Below are positions 8,199 through 16,031 of a DNA stretch of 64,000 nucleotides, in pieces. Source of the DNA: an uncultured Actinomycetes bacterium (GTDB lineage: Bacteria > Actinomycetota > Acidimicrobiia > Acidimicrobiales > RAAP-2); NCBI GenBank assembly GCA_903870905.1, contig CAIQEU010000038.1, positions 1 to 64,000 on the forward strand. Reading direction: 5' to 3'. How positions within the stretch are numbered: position 1 is the first letter of the stretch; each line of letters starts with the position of its first letter. The position numbers were made by a program, and so were the translations under genes. The notes beneath the pieces are model-generated. The model saw nothing but the letters and a program-made list of their open reading frames with translations, made no database searches and had not been told where the DNA came from.

Positions 8199-8990
8199 CT
8201 AGAACTCGATCGGCTGCGGTTCCCAGCCTGGAATTTCCTCGAGGAAGTGCCTGCAGAGCGCATGGAGACCAATGCTGAACATCGTCCACGCCTCATCAGT
8301 ACCTTCGGGCCCGGTTGGTCGGGAGATGTCGTGCATCTCCTCACTGGCCACGGTGTTCCGCAGGACGCAGCCCTCGGCCAAGGCGGTGGCCGAGATGGTG
8401 AAGTGTCGAACCGTGAGGGGCGCCTTGAACCGGAGGCCGAGGATCTCGACGCACCACGCGTAGGCGAGGCTGAAGTTCTCAGTCAGGCTGTCGTAGCTGG
8501 CACGGAGCGCCGTTCGAATCGGGTCGTTCGGCGATACGTTGTGGCTCGAGGCCGCAACCGCCCAAATCCCCACCCAGATTGGCCACTCCGGTGAATTGGT
8601 GAGGTCACTGAGGTTGGCTTCACCAACGACACGACAGAGCTGGGTGACCGCATCCCACCGACCCTGTGGCGTTGATCGATCCGAGTCTCGAATGACGGCG
8701 ATCAATTGCCCGAGCGTTCGTTCGTATTCATTGGCACTCGCATCAATGGCGCCAATGGCCGCAGCGAGATCTGCTTGGTACTCCGCTTGATCGGCCCAGA
8801 TGCGACCGAGCACTGAGGCGTAGTGGAGCTTGATGTCTCGCGTGTCGAGGATGTAGTCGAAGACGGACTTGAAGGTGGCGCGTTCGGTGCCAACGCCGAG
8901 GCCATGGTCGATGAGGTAGGCAATCCCCCCGTCGATCATGATCTGGCGGATCTCGTCAGAGCTCCGGCGTGGCTCCCGTCGACGCGTCAC
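8199..8990 (-). CDS. TetR-like transcriptional regulator (probable)
   Basis: This 263-residue, all-helical protein begins with an Arg-rich tail and a segment, SSDEIRQIMIDGGIAYLIDHG, that looks like helix 1 of TetR proteins. The next segment, SVFDYILDTRDIKLHYASVL, fits the helix-turn-helix position, though it is divergent, and GRIWADQAEYQ follows where TetR proteins have the conserved YxHFxSK end. The remainder would be a ligand-binding and dimerisation domain. Translation appears to start at GTG 8990, which lies inside a perfect 12-bp inverted repeat (8988-9017), suggesting autoregulation. The ligand is unknown, and the family assignment is only moderately certain. Confidence 0.5.
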   Translation of the reverse strand: MTRRREPRRSSDEIRQIMIDGGIAYLIDHGLGVGTERATFKSVFDYILDTRDIKLHYASVLGRIWADQAEYQADLAAAIGAIDASANEYERTLGQLIAVIRDSDRSTPQGRWDAVTQLCRVVGEANLSDLTNSPEWPIWVGIWAVAASSHNVSPNDPIRTALRASYDSLTENFSLAYAWCVEILGLRFKAPLTVRHFTISATALAEGCVLRNTVASEEMHDISRPTGPEGTDEAWTMFSIGLHALCRHFLEEIPGWEPQPIEF

Positions 8991-9017
8991 TGCCCACCGC
9001 GTTCACGGTGGGCAGTG
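8988..9017. promoter_or_regulatory. Perfect 12-bp inverted repeat over the start codon of the TetR-like gene
   Basis: CACTGCCCACCG (8988-8999) is repeated in inverse as CGGTGGGCAGTG (9006-9017) with a 6-base centre. The left arm contains the GTG start codon of the TetR-like gene on the minus strand. It could be an autoregulatory operator, or a hairpin hiding the start codon in the mRNA; no T-tract follows, which argues against a simple terminator. Confidence 0.55.
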
Positions 9018-9053
9018 GAAGAACGGTGAGGATGCCTCACAACCGGCTGCTCC

Positions 9054-9094
9054 ACCGCTCCCCGGACCGGTTTGAGAACGGTGTGGGGAGCGGT
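9054..9094 (-). terminator. Hairpin after the SHOCT-domain gene
   Basis: ACCGCTCCCC (9054-9063) pairs perfectly with GGGGAGCGGT (9085-9094). The 21-base centre can form an additional ACCG/CGGT pairing. It begins 27 bases after the stop of the minus-strand SHOCT gene, where a terminator is expected, but there is no U-tract. Confidence 0.45.
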
Positions 9095-9120
9095 CGGCGA
9101 GCAGAGTGGCATTGCGGTGG

Positions 9121-9510
9121 CTACTGCCCGATGATCTTGGCCTTCGCCGCGGCGAACTCTGCCTCGGTGATGGCGCCCTTGGTGAGGAGGTCGTGGAGCT
9201 TGGCGACTTCGTCGGCAGGGGTCATGGCGACCTCGCGGATGTAGTTCGCCATCTGCTGCTCTTGCTGCTTGGCAGCGCCAACCTGACGCTCATGCATCTT
9301 CGAGCCGCGGGCGATCAAGTAGATGAAGACGCCGAGGTAGGGGAGGAGCACGAGGAACAAGAACCAGAGTGCCTTCATGCCGCCGCTCAAGTCGTGGCTG
9401 CGGAAGAGGTCAACGACGACCTGGAACAAGATGACGAGCCACATGATGAAGATGAAGAAGAACAGCATCTCCAAGAACACACTGAGCAGGGGGAATGATG
9501 CACCGGTCAT
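9121..9510 (-). CDS. Small membrane protein with PLDc_N-like segment and C-terminal SHOCT domain
   Basis: This 129-residue protein has two membrane segments (about 8-34 and 46-66) separated by a short charged loop, with LWFLFLVLLPYLGVFIYLI typical of the phospholipase D nuclease N-terminal (PLDc_N) domain. A Gln-rich linker follows, and residues 101-128 (EVAKLHDLLTKGAITEAEF) are a SHOCT domain, a short helical hairpin often found at protein termini. The function of this common actinobacterial arrangement is unknown. The gene stands alone between a hairpin-bounded region and the oppositely placed end of the 9643 gene. Confidence 0.85.
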   Translation of the reverse strand: MTGASFPLLSVFLEMLFFFIFIMWLVILFQVVVDLFRSHDLSGGMKALWFLFLVLLPYLGVFIYLIARGSKMHERQVGAAKQQEQQMANYIREVAMTPADEVAKLHDLLTKGAITEAEFAAAKAKIIGQ

Positions 9511-9590
9511 AGTCGGCCTTTCGGTTGAGGATGGAACTCACGCACCGTAGCCAAGTTTTCTCGTTGACGGGTGGATGTTAGATGTGACGA

Positions 9591-9622
9591 ACAACGGCCC
9601 ACCCGAGTGGGTGGGCCGTTGT
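9591..9622 (-). terminator. Perfect 14-bp hairpin after the 9643 dehydrogenase gene
   Basis: ACAACGGCCCACCC (9591-9604) pairs without mismatch with GGGTGGGCCGTTGT (9609-9622) around a 4-base loop. It lies 20 bases beyond the stop of the minus-strand SDR gene. The minus strand continues TCGTC, so there is hardly any U-tract. It is the strongest hairpin I found in the window. Confidence 0.7.
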
Positions 9623-9642
9623 GCATCCTGCTGAGTGGTGGT

Positions 9643-10545
9643 CTAGAAGAAGCTGAACGGTGGAACCGTCGACGGGTGGTCCTTGAACAGCTCACCTTTG
9701 TGGGCCACGAGGTCCTCAGGCGTCCAACCGGTTGCACTGTGGAGCTCGCCAACGGGACGGAAAGCGGACATCGCCCAGACGTCGCCACCGAAGACCACGA
9801 AGATCTGACCCGACACATCGTGTGCCTCAGGCGACGCGAGGAATGCGATGAGCTGTGCGATGTGGACGGGGTCGAACTTGTCGAATCCGTCGTCGGACTT
9901 GGCCATCTCGGGGAAAACGGCGTCGGTCATGCGGGTGCGGGCACGAGGGGCGATGGCGTTCACGGTGACGCCGAATCGCTCGAGCTCGCGAGCGAGCACC
10001 CAGGTCAGCGAGACGATGCCGCCCTTGGCGGCGGCGTAGTTCGCCTGCCCAGCCGAACCGAAGAGGCCTGCCTCAGATGAGGTGTTGATGATGCGACCAG
10101 TCACGGCCTCGCCAGCCTTGGCCCGGCCACGCCAGTAGACCGCAGCGTGCTGTGCGGTGGCGAAGTGTCCCTTCAAGTGGACGCGAATGACGTCGTCCCA
10201 GTCGGACTCTTCCATGTTGAAGCTCATCTTGTCGCGGAGAATTCCCGCGTTGTTCACGAGGATGTCCATTGAGCCAAAGGTGTCGATGGCCTGGTCGATG
10301 ACGTTCTTGCCGCCGGCCCAAGTGGAGATGTCGTCGCCGTTGATGACGGCTTCGCCGCCAGCAGCGGTGATGGTGTTCACGACCTCTTGCGCGGGCGTCA
10401 AGTCCCCCGCCTCGCCGTGGAGGCCAGCACCGACGTCGTTGACGACGACCTTGGCGCCGTTCTTGGCCAGGGTGATGGCCTCTTCACGTCCGATGCCACG
10501 GCCAGCGCCGGTGACGACTGCGACCTTTCCGTCGAGCAAACCCAT
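9643..10545 (-). CDS. Short-chain dehydrogenase, (3R)-hydroxyacyl-CoA dehydrogenase type
   Basis: This 300-residue SDR contains TGAGRGIG (residues 12-19), the NAG motif in VNNAGILRDKMSF, NTSSEAG and the YAAAK catalytic pair. The insert NMEESDWDDVIRVHLKGHF and the extended C-terminal region are typical of the dehydrogenase part of MFE-2 or 17-beta-HSD4-like proteins, which oxidise 3R-hydroxyacyl-CoA. The start ATG 10545 was chosen for its GAGGAG ribosome binding site and for the family N-terminus MGLLDGKVAVVTG. The gene lies downstream of glycerate kinase on the same strand (82 bases apart), but its function fits better with the lipid genes at 2512-7489. Confidence 0.87.
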   Translation of the reverse strand: MGLLDGKVAVVTGAGRGIGREEAITLAKNGAKVVVNDVGAGLHGEAGDLTPAQEVVNTITAAGGEAVINGDDISTWAGGKNVIDQAIDTFGSMDILVNNAGILRDKMSFNMEESDWDDVIRVHLKGHFATAQHAAVYWRGRAKAGEAVTGRIINTSSEAGLFGSAGQANYAAAKGGIVSLTWVLARELERFGVTVNAIAPRARTRMTDAVFPEMAKSDDGFDKFDPVHIAQLIAFLASPEAHDVSGQIFVVFGGDVWAMSAFRPVGELHSATGWTPEDLVAHKGELFKDHPSTVPPFSFF

Positions 10546-10627
10546 CTGCAACTCCTCGTGTTCAACGCTTGGTGCCCGAAGTGGCACGGCGCTAGAGCAT
10601 TGCCCACGACGGCACCACTCGGCAACC

Positions 10628-11656
10628 TCAGCCGGTGGCTGCTCCCGTTTCGAGCTCGGCGAGCGCACGCACGATGAGGGCACTCACGCACGCACCGGTG
10701 CGGCCGTAGGCAGCGGACGCACCGAAGGACTCGGTGCAGTCGGCAACCACGATGGGGCGGCTGAGGTTGCGCACGACCTCCAGGGCTCGTCGATCGGCGC
10801 TTCCGCAGACGATGACGACTGGCGTGGTGGCGGGTGTGGCGTCGAGGATGCTGCCGACGACCTTGCCCTGAAAACTCGATGCGTCGAGCCGTCCCTCCCC
10901 GGTGACGACCACCGCTGCGTGCGCCAAGGCCTCGTCCAGGCGGTGCTCTCGAGCGACCACCGAGAAGCCGGATTCCACGCTCGCGCCGAGGGCAATGAGC
11001 GCTCCGCCGACGCCGCCTCCAGACCCCGCGCCGGCCACCTCGTCAACGACGAGGTGGGCGACGGTGGCGAAGTGGTGAGCAGCGACGTCGAGGCGGCGCG
11101 CGATCTCGTCGAGGTCGCTCGCGTCAATGCCCTTCTGCGGGGCGAAGTCGAGGGCGCCGCGGTAGGGGAGGAGGACGTCGACGGCGGCGACCAACTCGAC
11201 GTCACCGAGGTCGCCCGCGGCATCGAAACATCCGATGCCACCGTCACTGGTCGCCGTTCCCCCAACCCCGCAGGTGATCCGGCGAGCACCGTTCGCTGCG
11301 AGGTGAGCGAGGAGCATGCCGAGTGGCGCCGAACTCCCCTCGAGCGCGATTGCTGCCGACCGAGGGTGGTTGGGTCGATAGCCAATGACCGTGGCGGATT
11401 CGACGAAGGCTGCAACACCTCCATCTCGAAGTGGTCGCAGCCGATAGGGAACGCGGTGGGGCGTGCCCCATGGGTCTGGCAAGGTGATCTCGTGGAGTGT
11501 CCCCGACCAGGCGTCGAGGAATCCCTCTCCGCCGTCGCTCATCGGTGCCGAGATGACCTCATACCCGAGTGGGCTGAGCGCGCCATGTACTGCGTCGTTG
11601 AATGCGGTGGCCGAGAGCGTGCCGCGAAATTTGTCGGCGGCGACGAGGATGCGCAG
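10628..11656 (-). CDS. Glycerate kinase (GarK/GlxK family), apparent CTG start
   Basis: The protein shows glycerate kinase motifs: PMSDGGEGFLD, CGVGGTATSDGG, FAPQKGID, AGAGSGGGVGGAL and VVTGEGRLD. It should phosphorylate D-glycerate with ATP. The first ATG (11542) would remove 38 conserved residues; the upstream in-frame sequence reads LRILVAADKFRGTLSA, matching the canonical family N-terminus (xKIVIAPDSFKGSLSA). The only codon at the Met1 position is CTG 11656, which comes one codon after the TAA of the FKBP gene in the same frame. I therefore annotate a CTG start (342 residues), with no visible Shine-Dalgarno sequence, implying translational coupling. The start is the uncertain part, not the family. 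Confidence 0.8.
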   Translation of the reverse strand: MRILVAADKFRGTLSATAFNDAVHGALSPLGYEVISAPMSDGGEGFLDAWSGTLHEITLPDPWGTPHRVPYRLRPLRDGGVAAFVESATVIGYRPNHPRSAAIALEGSSAPLGMLLAHLAANGARRITCGVGGTATSDGGIGCFDAAGDLGDVELVAAVDVLLPYRGALDFAPQKGIDASDLDEIARRLDVAAHHFATVAHLVVDEVAGAGSGGGVGGALIALGASVESGFSVVAREHRLDEALAHAAVVVTGEGRLDASSFQGKVVGSILDATPATTPVVIVCGSADRRALEVVRNLSRPIVVADCTESFGASAAYGRTGACVSALIVRALAELETGAATG

Positions 11657-11659
11657 GGC

Positions 11660-12028
11660 TTACGCCACGCCGATCAGGTCGACCACGAAGATGAGGGTCT
11701 CGCCACCCTTGATGACCGGAGGTGCTCCCCGGTCGCCGTAACCGAGGTGTGCGGGAATCTCGAGTCGACGCTGGCCACCGACCTTCATGCCGGCAACGCC
11801 GCGGTCCCAGCCGGCGATGACCATGCCAGCGCCAAGGCGGAACCGGAACGTGTCGCCGCGATCCCAACTGGCGTCGAACTGCTCGCCGGTCGACCACGAG
11901 ACACCGACGTAGTGCACCTCAACCGTGGATCCGGAAGTTGCCTCAGTACCCGTTCCCTCTACGAGGTCGGTGATGACGAGGTCGGCGGGCGCATCGCCCA
12001 TGGGTGGTTCAACGAAGGGCTTTTCCAT
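11660..12028 (-). CDS. FKBP-type peptidyl-prolyl isomerase (cytoplasmic)
   Basis: This 122-residue protein is a single FKBP domain: VEVHYVGVSWSTGEQFDASW, FRFRLGAGMVIAGWDRGVAGM, GGQRRLEIPAHLGYGDRG and TLIFVVDLIGVA. It catalyses cis-trans isomerisation of Xaa-Pro bonds. There is no signal peptide or membrane segment, in contrast with the second FKBP gene at 21946. The gene is read from a leaderless-type promoter (12035-12040) and its stop is one codon before the start of glycerate kinase in the same frame. Confidence 0.92.
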   Translation of the reverse strand: MEKPFVEPPMGDAPADLVITDLVEGTGTEATSGSTVEVHYVGVSWSTGEQFDASWDRGDTFRFRLGAGMVIAGWDRGVAGMKVGGQRRLEIPAHLGYGDRGAPPVIKGGETLIFVVDLIGVA

Positions 12029-12034
12029 GCCCCT

Positions 12035-12040
12035 AGCCTA
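12035..12040 (-). promoter_or_regulatory. Leaderless-type -10 element (TAGGCT)
   Basis: On the minus strand TAGGCT is followed by 6 bases (AGGGGC) and the ATG of the FKBP gene at 12028. No Shine-Dalgarno sequence would remain in the transcript. Confidence 0.6.
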
Positions 12041-12115
12041 GGCAGGAAGTGAACTCCAGTGAAAGAACTCGTCCAGTCACGACAGGAGTGAGGTAACTAC
12101 CGTGTGGAGGTCGTG

Positions 12116-13702
12116 ATGCACCGTTCATTGTTGAGGACCGTTGGAGTTGCCGTGGCTGGAGCCGTGAGTCTGGCGATGCCGTCCGGAGCGGGAGCGAGCA
12201 TCGCACCGTCGTCGGTCGCTCCAGCCCATGGTTCGCTGGTTGGCGTTCGGCCAACCCAGCACCGGCTGAGCGCCCACGAGCTCCGCTCCCCACACGACGA
12301 CACCTCGTCGAGCGCGCCGCTCGCAGATGTCCTCGCGCCGCCAACCCCACCCACGGATCTCCAAGTCGCCGCCGACGGATCGTCCATCGTGGCCGCTTGG
12401 ACTCCCGGGGACTCTTCGGCGAGCGATGGCGCCACGCAAGAACTCACGATCCTCGACGACCACAGCACGGTGGTGGCGTCGGTCTCGCTCGATGCCACGG
12501 CTGCGAGCTTCCACTCGGACGCGCTCGTGGCGGGTGCGACGTACACCGTCGTCGTTGCAACGGTCGACGCCAACGGCACTGCGGGAACGACGAGCGACCC
12601 AGTCACGACGACGTCCACCGCACCGCTTCCACCCCTGCTCACCAACCTCGCCGCTAACGCTGGCGACGGCGAGGTTCTCGTGTCGTGGGATGCACTTGAC
12701 CCACTCGTCGCTGCAGGGGTGACGGCGATTGTGGTGACCGACAGTTCGGGAGATACCTGCGCCGCTCTGGCGACCGACCCCAGTTGTGCGCTGTCGGTCA
12801 CCAACGGCGTCCCCGTCACCATTGCCGTCACCGTGACGAGTGACGGGGGATCGACGACGACGGACCTGCCCGGAAGCGTTGTCGGCGTTGCAGCGAGCGA
12901 CCCAGGAACGGTGGACCCGTCGACGGTGACGGTGCAGCTCGTCAACGGTGTCTGGGTGGTCCAGTGGGTCGAGCCAGCCTCGCTCGTCGGCATCGCTGGC
13001 TACAGCGTGAGCGACGACCAAGGTGACTCGTGTCAGAGCGGGACGTCAGACCCGGGCGCAACGGCGACCTGTGTGTTGTCGACCGATCCATCGACCGTGC
13101 CCACGGGGATTGTGGTGACCGCTGACGCACCCATCGAAACGCCGCCGATCGTCGATCCAACGACGATCCAGGTCAACGACACTGGTGGCTCCTGGGTGGT
13201 GTCGTGGATCGAGCCGAGCACCATCACTGATGGTGGCTCCTACGTGGTGACCGACGACGCTGGAGACACCTGCACGGTTCCAGTGACCACAGCCGGAGCG
13301 CTTGCGAGCTGCGTCCTCGCCCCTGACAGCTCAGCCCAGCCATCGGGAGTTTCCGTGGCGGTGGTCGGCCCCATCGCGTCCAGCGGTTGCGGGGCATTGG
13401 TTGGTGGGTCCGTGATCTGCGCAGATGGCCCAACCATGGGAGGGGGCGCACCGAGCCCCTTCACTGAGAAGGCGGGCCCAACAGCCGTGCTCGACGCGAT
13501 GACCCGAGCGCCTGAGCGGTGGGCGACTGTTGCCCGTGTGTTCGCCGCTCAACGATCGGCCACACACAAGGTGCCAGCCCCTTCGGTCATTGGCGTGGCG
13601 CCACTTGAGCGCAACCACACTGGGCTCGTGTGGATCCTCGGTAGCCTCTCGCTGCTCGGTCTCGGTCTCGGTCTCGGACGGAGGCGCCTGCGCCGACGTT
13701 GA
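12116..13702 (+). CDS. Secreted FN3-like repeat protein with C-terminal membrane anchor
   Basis: This 528-residue protein has a signal peptide (about 1-28) and an FN3-type domain (PPTDLQVAADGSSIVAAWTP). Three related modules follow, each carrying a D-x-x-G-D-(T/S)-C motif (DSSGDTC, DDQGDSC, DDAGDTC) and a second Cys about 16-20 residues later, probably a disulfide. The two later modules start with VDPSTV/VDPTTI and a VVxWxEP strand. The C-terminus has a hydrophobic segment, LVWILGSLSLLGLGLGLG, followed by RRRLRRR, an organisation like MYXO-CTERM/PEP-CTERM tails or a simple stop-transfer anchor; there is no LPXTG. ATG 12116 was chosen because GGAGG lies 5 bases upstream. The role is unknown, likely cell surface adhesion or scaffolding. 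Confidence 0.75.
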   Translation: MHRSLLRTVGVAVAGAVSLAMPSGAGASIAPSSVAPAHGSLVGVRPTQHRLSAHELRSPHDDTSSSAPLADVLAPPTPPTDLQVAADGSSIVAAWTPGDSSASDGATQELTILDDHSTVVASVSLDATAASFHSDALVAGATYTVVVATVDANGTAGTTSDPVTTTSTAPLPPLLTNLAANAGDGEVLVSWDALDPLVAAGVTAIVVTDSSGDTCAALATDPSCALSVTNGVPVTIAVTVTSDGGSTTTDLPGSVVGVAASDPGTVDPSTVTVQLVNGVWVVQWVEPASLVGIAGYSVSDDQGDSCQSGTSDPGATATCVLSTDPSTVPTGIVVTADAPIETPPIVDPTTIQVNDTGGSWVVSWIEPSTITDGGSYVVTDDAGDTCTVPVTTAGALASCVLAPDSSAQPSGVSVAVVGPIASSGCGALVGGSVICADGPTMGGGAPSPFTEKAGPTAVLDAMTRAPERWATVARVFAAQRSATHKVPAPSVIGVAPLERNHTGLVWILGSLSLLGLGLGLGRRRLRRR

Positions 13703-13729
13703 TGTCCCAGCCGACCGTTGAACCCTGTC

Positions 13730-13735
13730 TAGGCT
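13730..13735 (+). promoter_or_regulatory. Putative -10 element (TAGGCT) for the sulfatase gene
   Basis: TAGGCT lies 34 bases before the sulfatase start, in the 67-base gap after the FN3-like gene, leaving room for a leader with a GAGGGA ribosome binding site. Confidence 0.35.
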
Positions 13736-13769
13736 CTCCCGGGTAGGCCGAGGACGAACGAGGGATGCT

Positions 13770-16028
13770 GTGCTGCGAGACGAAACCTTCACGGGAACCA
13801 TCGGCACAACAGTCCCCGAGTCGACGCCGTCGTTCGAGGTGCTCGCGCATCCAGGTGAGGACGCCCCCAACGTGGTCGTCGTCGTCCTCGACGACATGGG
13901 ATTCGCCCACCTCGGCTGCTACGGATCGGCCATTGAGACGCCGAACTTCGACCGCCTCGCTGCTGGAGGGCTCCGCTACGCCAACTTCCACGTCACGCCG
14001 CTGTGCTCACCGACGCGCGCCTCAATCCTGACGGGGCGCAACCACCACACCGTTGGGATGCGGGCAATTTCGAACTTCAACACGGGGTTCCCCCACATGC
14101 GGGGCCACATCTCGAGTGCCGCCGCCACCATGGCCGAAGTGCTCCGCGACGAGGGGTATGCCACCTTCGCCATTGGCAAGTGGCACCTCTGCCAAATGGC
14201 CGACGCCTCCGCAGCAGGACCCTTCGACCAATGGCCACTCGCTCGAGGCTTCGACCGCTACTACGGCTTCCTCGACGGCGAGACCGACCAGTTCAACCCG
14301 GAACTCACCTACGACAACCACCGGATCGAGCCGCCGAAGACCCCGGAAGAGGGGTACCACCTCTCCGAGGATCTCATCGATCACGCCATGGAGTTCATCC
14401 ACGACACCGTGTCGATTCGTCCCGACCGACCCTTCTTCTGCTACCTAGCGTTCGGAGCAACCCACGCCCCGCACCAAGCCCCTGAGGCCTACCTCGCGAA
14501 GTACCGAGGACGGTTCGATGATGGATGGGACGTCGCTCGAGAGCTTGCCTTCGCCCGGCAAATTGAACTCGGCCTCGTCCCCGAAGGCACCGCGCTCGCT
14601 CCGAGAAATCCTGGCGTCGAGCCCTGGGACTCGCTCTCGGAGAACCAACGTCGCCTCTCCATTGCCATGCAGGAAGCCTTCGCGGCGTTCCTCGACCACA
14701 CCGACGCCCAACTCGGTCGCCTCGTCGACGAGTTGGATCGACTCGGCCGACTCGACAACACCGTGATCTTGATCATGTCCGACAACGGCGCCAGCCAAGA
14801 AGGCGGACCCTTCGGCGTGCTCCACGAGATGAAGTTCTTCAACGGGATCTTGGAGACCCCCGACGAGGCCATTTCGCGTGTCGGTGACATTGGTGGACCG
14901 AGCAGCCATGCCAACTACCCATGGGGTTGGGCCCAAGCGGGCAACACACCCTTCAAGTGGTACAAGCAGAACACCCACGAAGGTGGGGTCCACGTCCCCC
15001 TCATCGTGCACTGGCCAGCCGGCATTGCTGACGCCGGAGGCGTGCGCCACCAGTTCTGCCACGCGGTCGACATCGCCGCCACTGTCTACGACCTCATTGG
15101 GGTGACCCCACCGTCGGTCTACCGCGGGATCGATCAACTGCCGATGGCGGGAGCCTCGCTCACACCCACCTTCGATGCCGCTGATGCTCCAGCGGTCAGG
15201 AACCGGCAGTACTTCGAGATGGTCGGCCACCGCGGCATCTACGTCGACGGCTGGAAGGCAGTCACCCGCCACACCCCAGGCACGCCGTTCGCCGATGACG
15301 TCTGGGAGCTCTACGACACGACCACCGATTTCTCCGAGTCCTTCGACCGCGCTGCCGAGGAACCCGAACGCCTGCAGCAGATGATTGACGCGTGGTTCGC
15401 CGAGGCCGATGCCTTCGGCGTCTTGCCGCTCGACGACCGAGGGATCGAGCTCTTCGGGGCTCGGTTCGCTGATCGATCACCGCACCCTGTGGATCGGCAG
15501 TACCGCTACTACCCGCCGATGGCCGCCATGCCAGCGCAGGTCGGTGCTGCGGTCGGTGGCCGGAACTTCGAGCTCACCGGCAGCGTCACCTACCGCTCCG
15601 GCGATCGAGGTGTCCTCTACGCCACCGGAACCCAGAACGCTGGATTCTCACTCTTCGTCCACGACGGCTGCCTCGTCGCCGACTACAACGCCTTCGGCGA
15701 CCACACGGTCGTCACCTCACCCGCTATTGCCGACGGAGAGCGTCGATTGGCGATGCGCGTGACCAGAGGCGCGGGGATGACGGGATCGTTGTCGCTCCTC
15801 ATCGACGGCGAGGAAGTGGCCAGTGGAGCACTCGCCCTCGTCATGCGGGTGATCTCCTCGGTTGGGTCATCAGTCGGCGAAGACGCAGGCTCTCCTGTGT
15901 CGCCGATGTACGTGTCGCCGAATCCGTTCACGGGATTCATCCACGCCATCGACGTCGACGTCGCCGCTTCCAAGCGCGAAGCTGCCCAAGCGGGAGCAGA
16001 ACTCGCAGCCGAAATGGGTCGTCAGTAG
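13770..16028 (+). CDS. Formylglycine-dependent sulfatase (arylsulfatase type)
   Basis: This 752-residue alkaline-phosphatase-superfamily enzyme has the sulfatase signature CSPTRASILTG with C79, the residue oxidised to formylglycine, and metal-binding aspartates in VVVLDDMGF (D41, D42). IGKWHL and FGATHAPHQAPEAY add the catalytic Lys and His, and SDNGAS gives further metal ligands. It should hydrolyse sulfate esters, possibly to scavenge sulfate from an organic ester. No signal peptide is visible, so it appears cytoplasmic, as for AtsA-like enzymes. The C-terminal 200 residues form an additional domain. No formylglycine-generating enzyme is encoded in the window. The start GTG 13770 has GAGGGA upstream. 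Confidence 0.92.
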   Translation: MLRDETFTGTIGTTVPESTPSFEVLAHPGEDAPNVVVVVLDDMGFAHLGCYGSAIETPNFDRLAAGGLRYANFHVTPLCSPTRASILTGRNHHTVGMRAISNFNTGFPHMRGHISSAAATMAEVLRDEGYATFAIGKWHLCQMADASAAGPFDQWPLARGFDRYYGFLDGETDQFNPELTYDNHRIEPPKTPEEGYHLSEDLIDHAMEFIHDTVSIRPDRPFFCYLAFGATHAPHQAPEAYLAKYRGRFDDGWDVARELAFARQIELGLVPEGTALAPRNPGVEPWDSLSENQRRLSIAMQEAFAAFLDHTDAQLGRLVDELDRLGRLDNTVILIMSDNGASQEGGPFGVLHEMKFFNGILETPDEAISRVGDIGGPSSHANYPWGWAQAGNTPFKWYKQNTHEGGVHVPLIVHWPAGIADAGGVRHQFCHAVDIAATVYDLIGVTPPSVYRGIDQLPMAGASLTPTFDAADAPAVRNRQYFEMVGHRGIYVDGWKAVTRHTPGTPFADDVWELYDTTTDFSESFDRAAEEPERLQQMIDAWFAEADAFGVLPLDDRGIELFGARFADRSPHPVDRQYRYYPPMAAMPAQVGAAVGGRNFELTGSVTYRSGDRGVLYATGTQNAGFSLFVHDGCLVADYNAFGDHTVVTSPAIADGERRLAMRVTRGAGMTGSLSLLIDGEEVASGALALVMRVISSVGSSVGEDAGSPVSPMYVSPNPFTGFIHAIDVDVAASKREAAQAGAELAAEMGRQ

Positions 16029-16031
16029 CGC

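Noticed and set aside
10157-12052. A 631-codon plus-strand frame across the SDR, glycerate kinase and FKBP genes
   Set aside because: It crosses three well-supported minus-strand genes and encodes no known motif.
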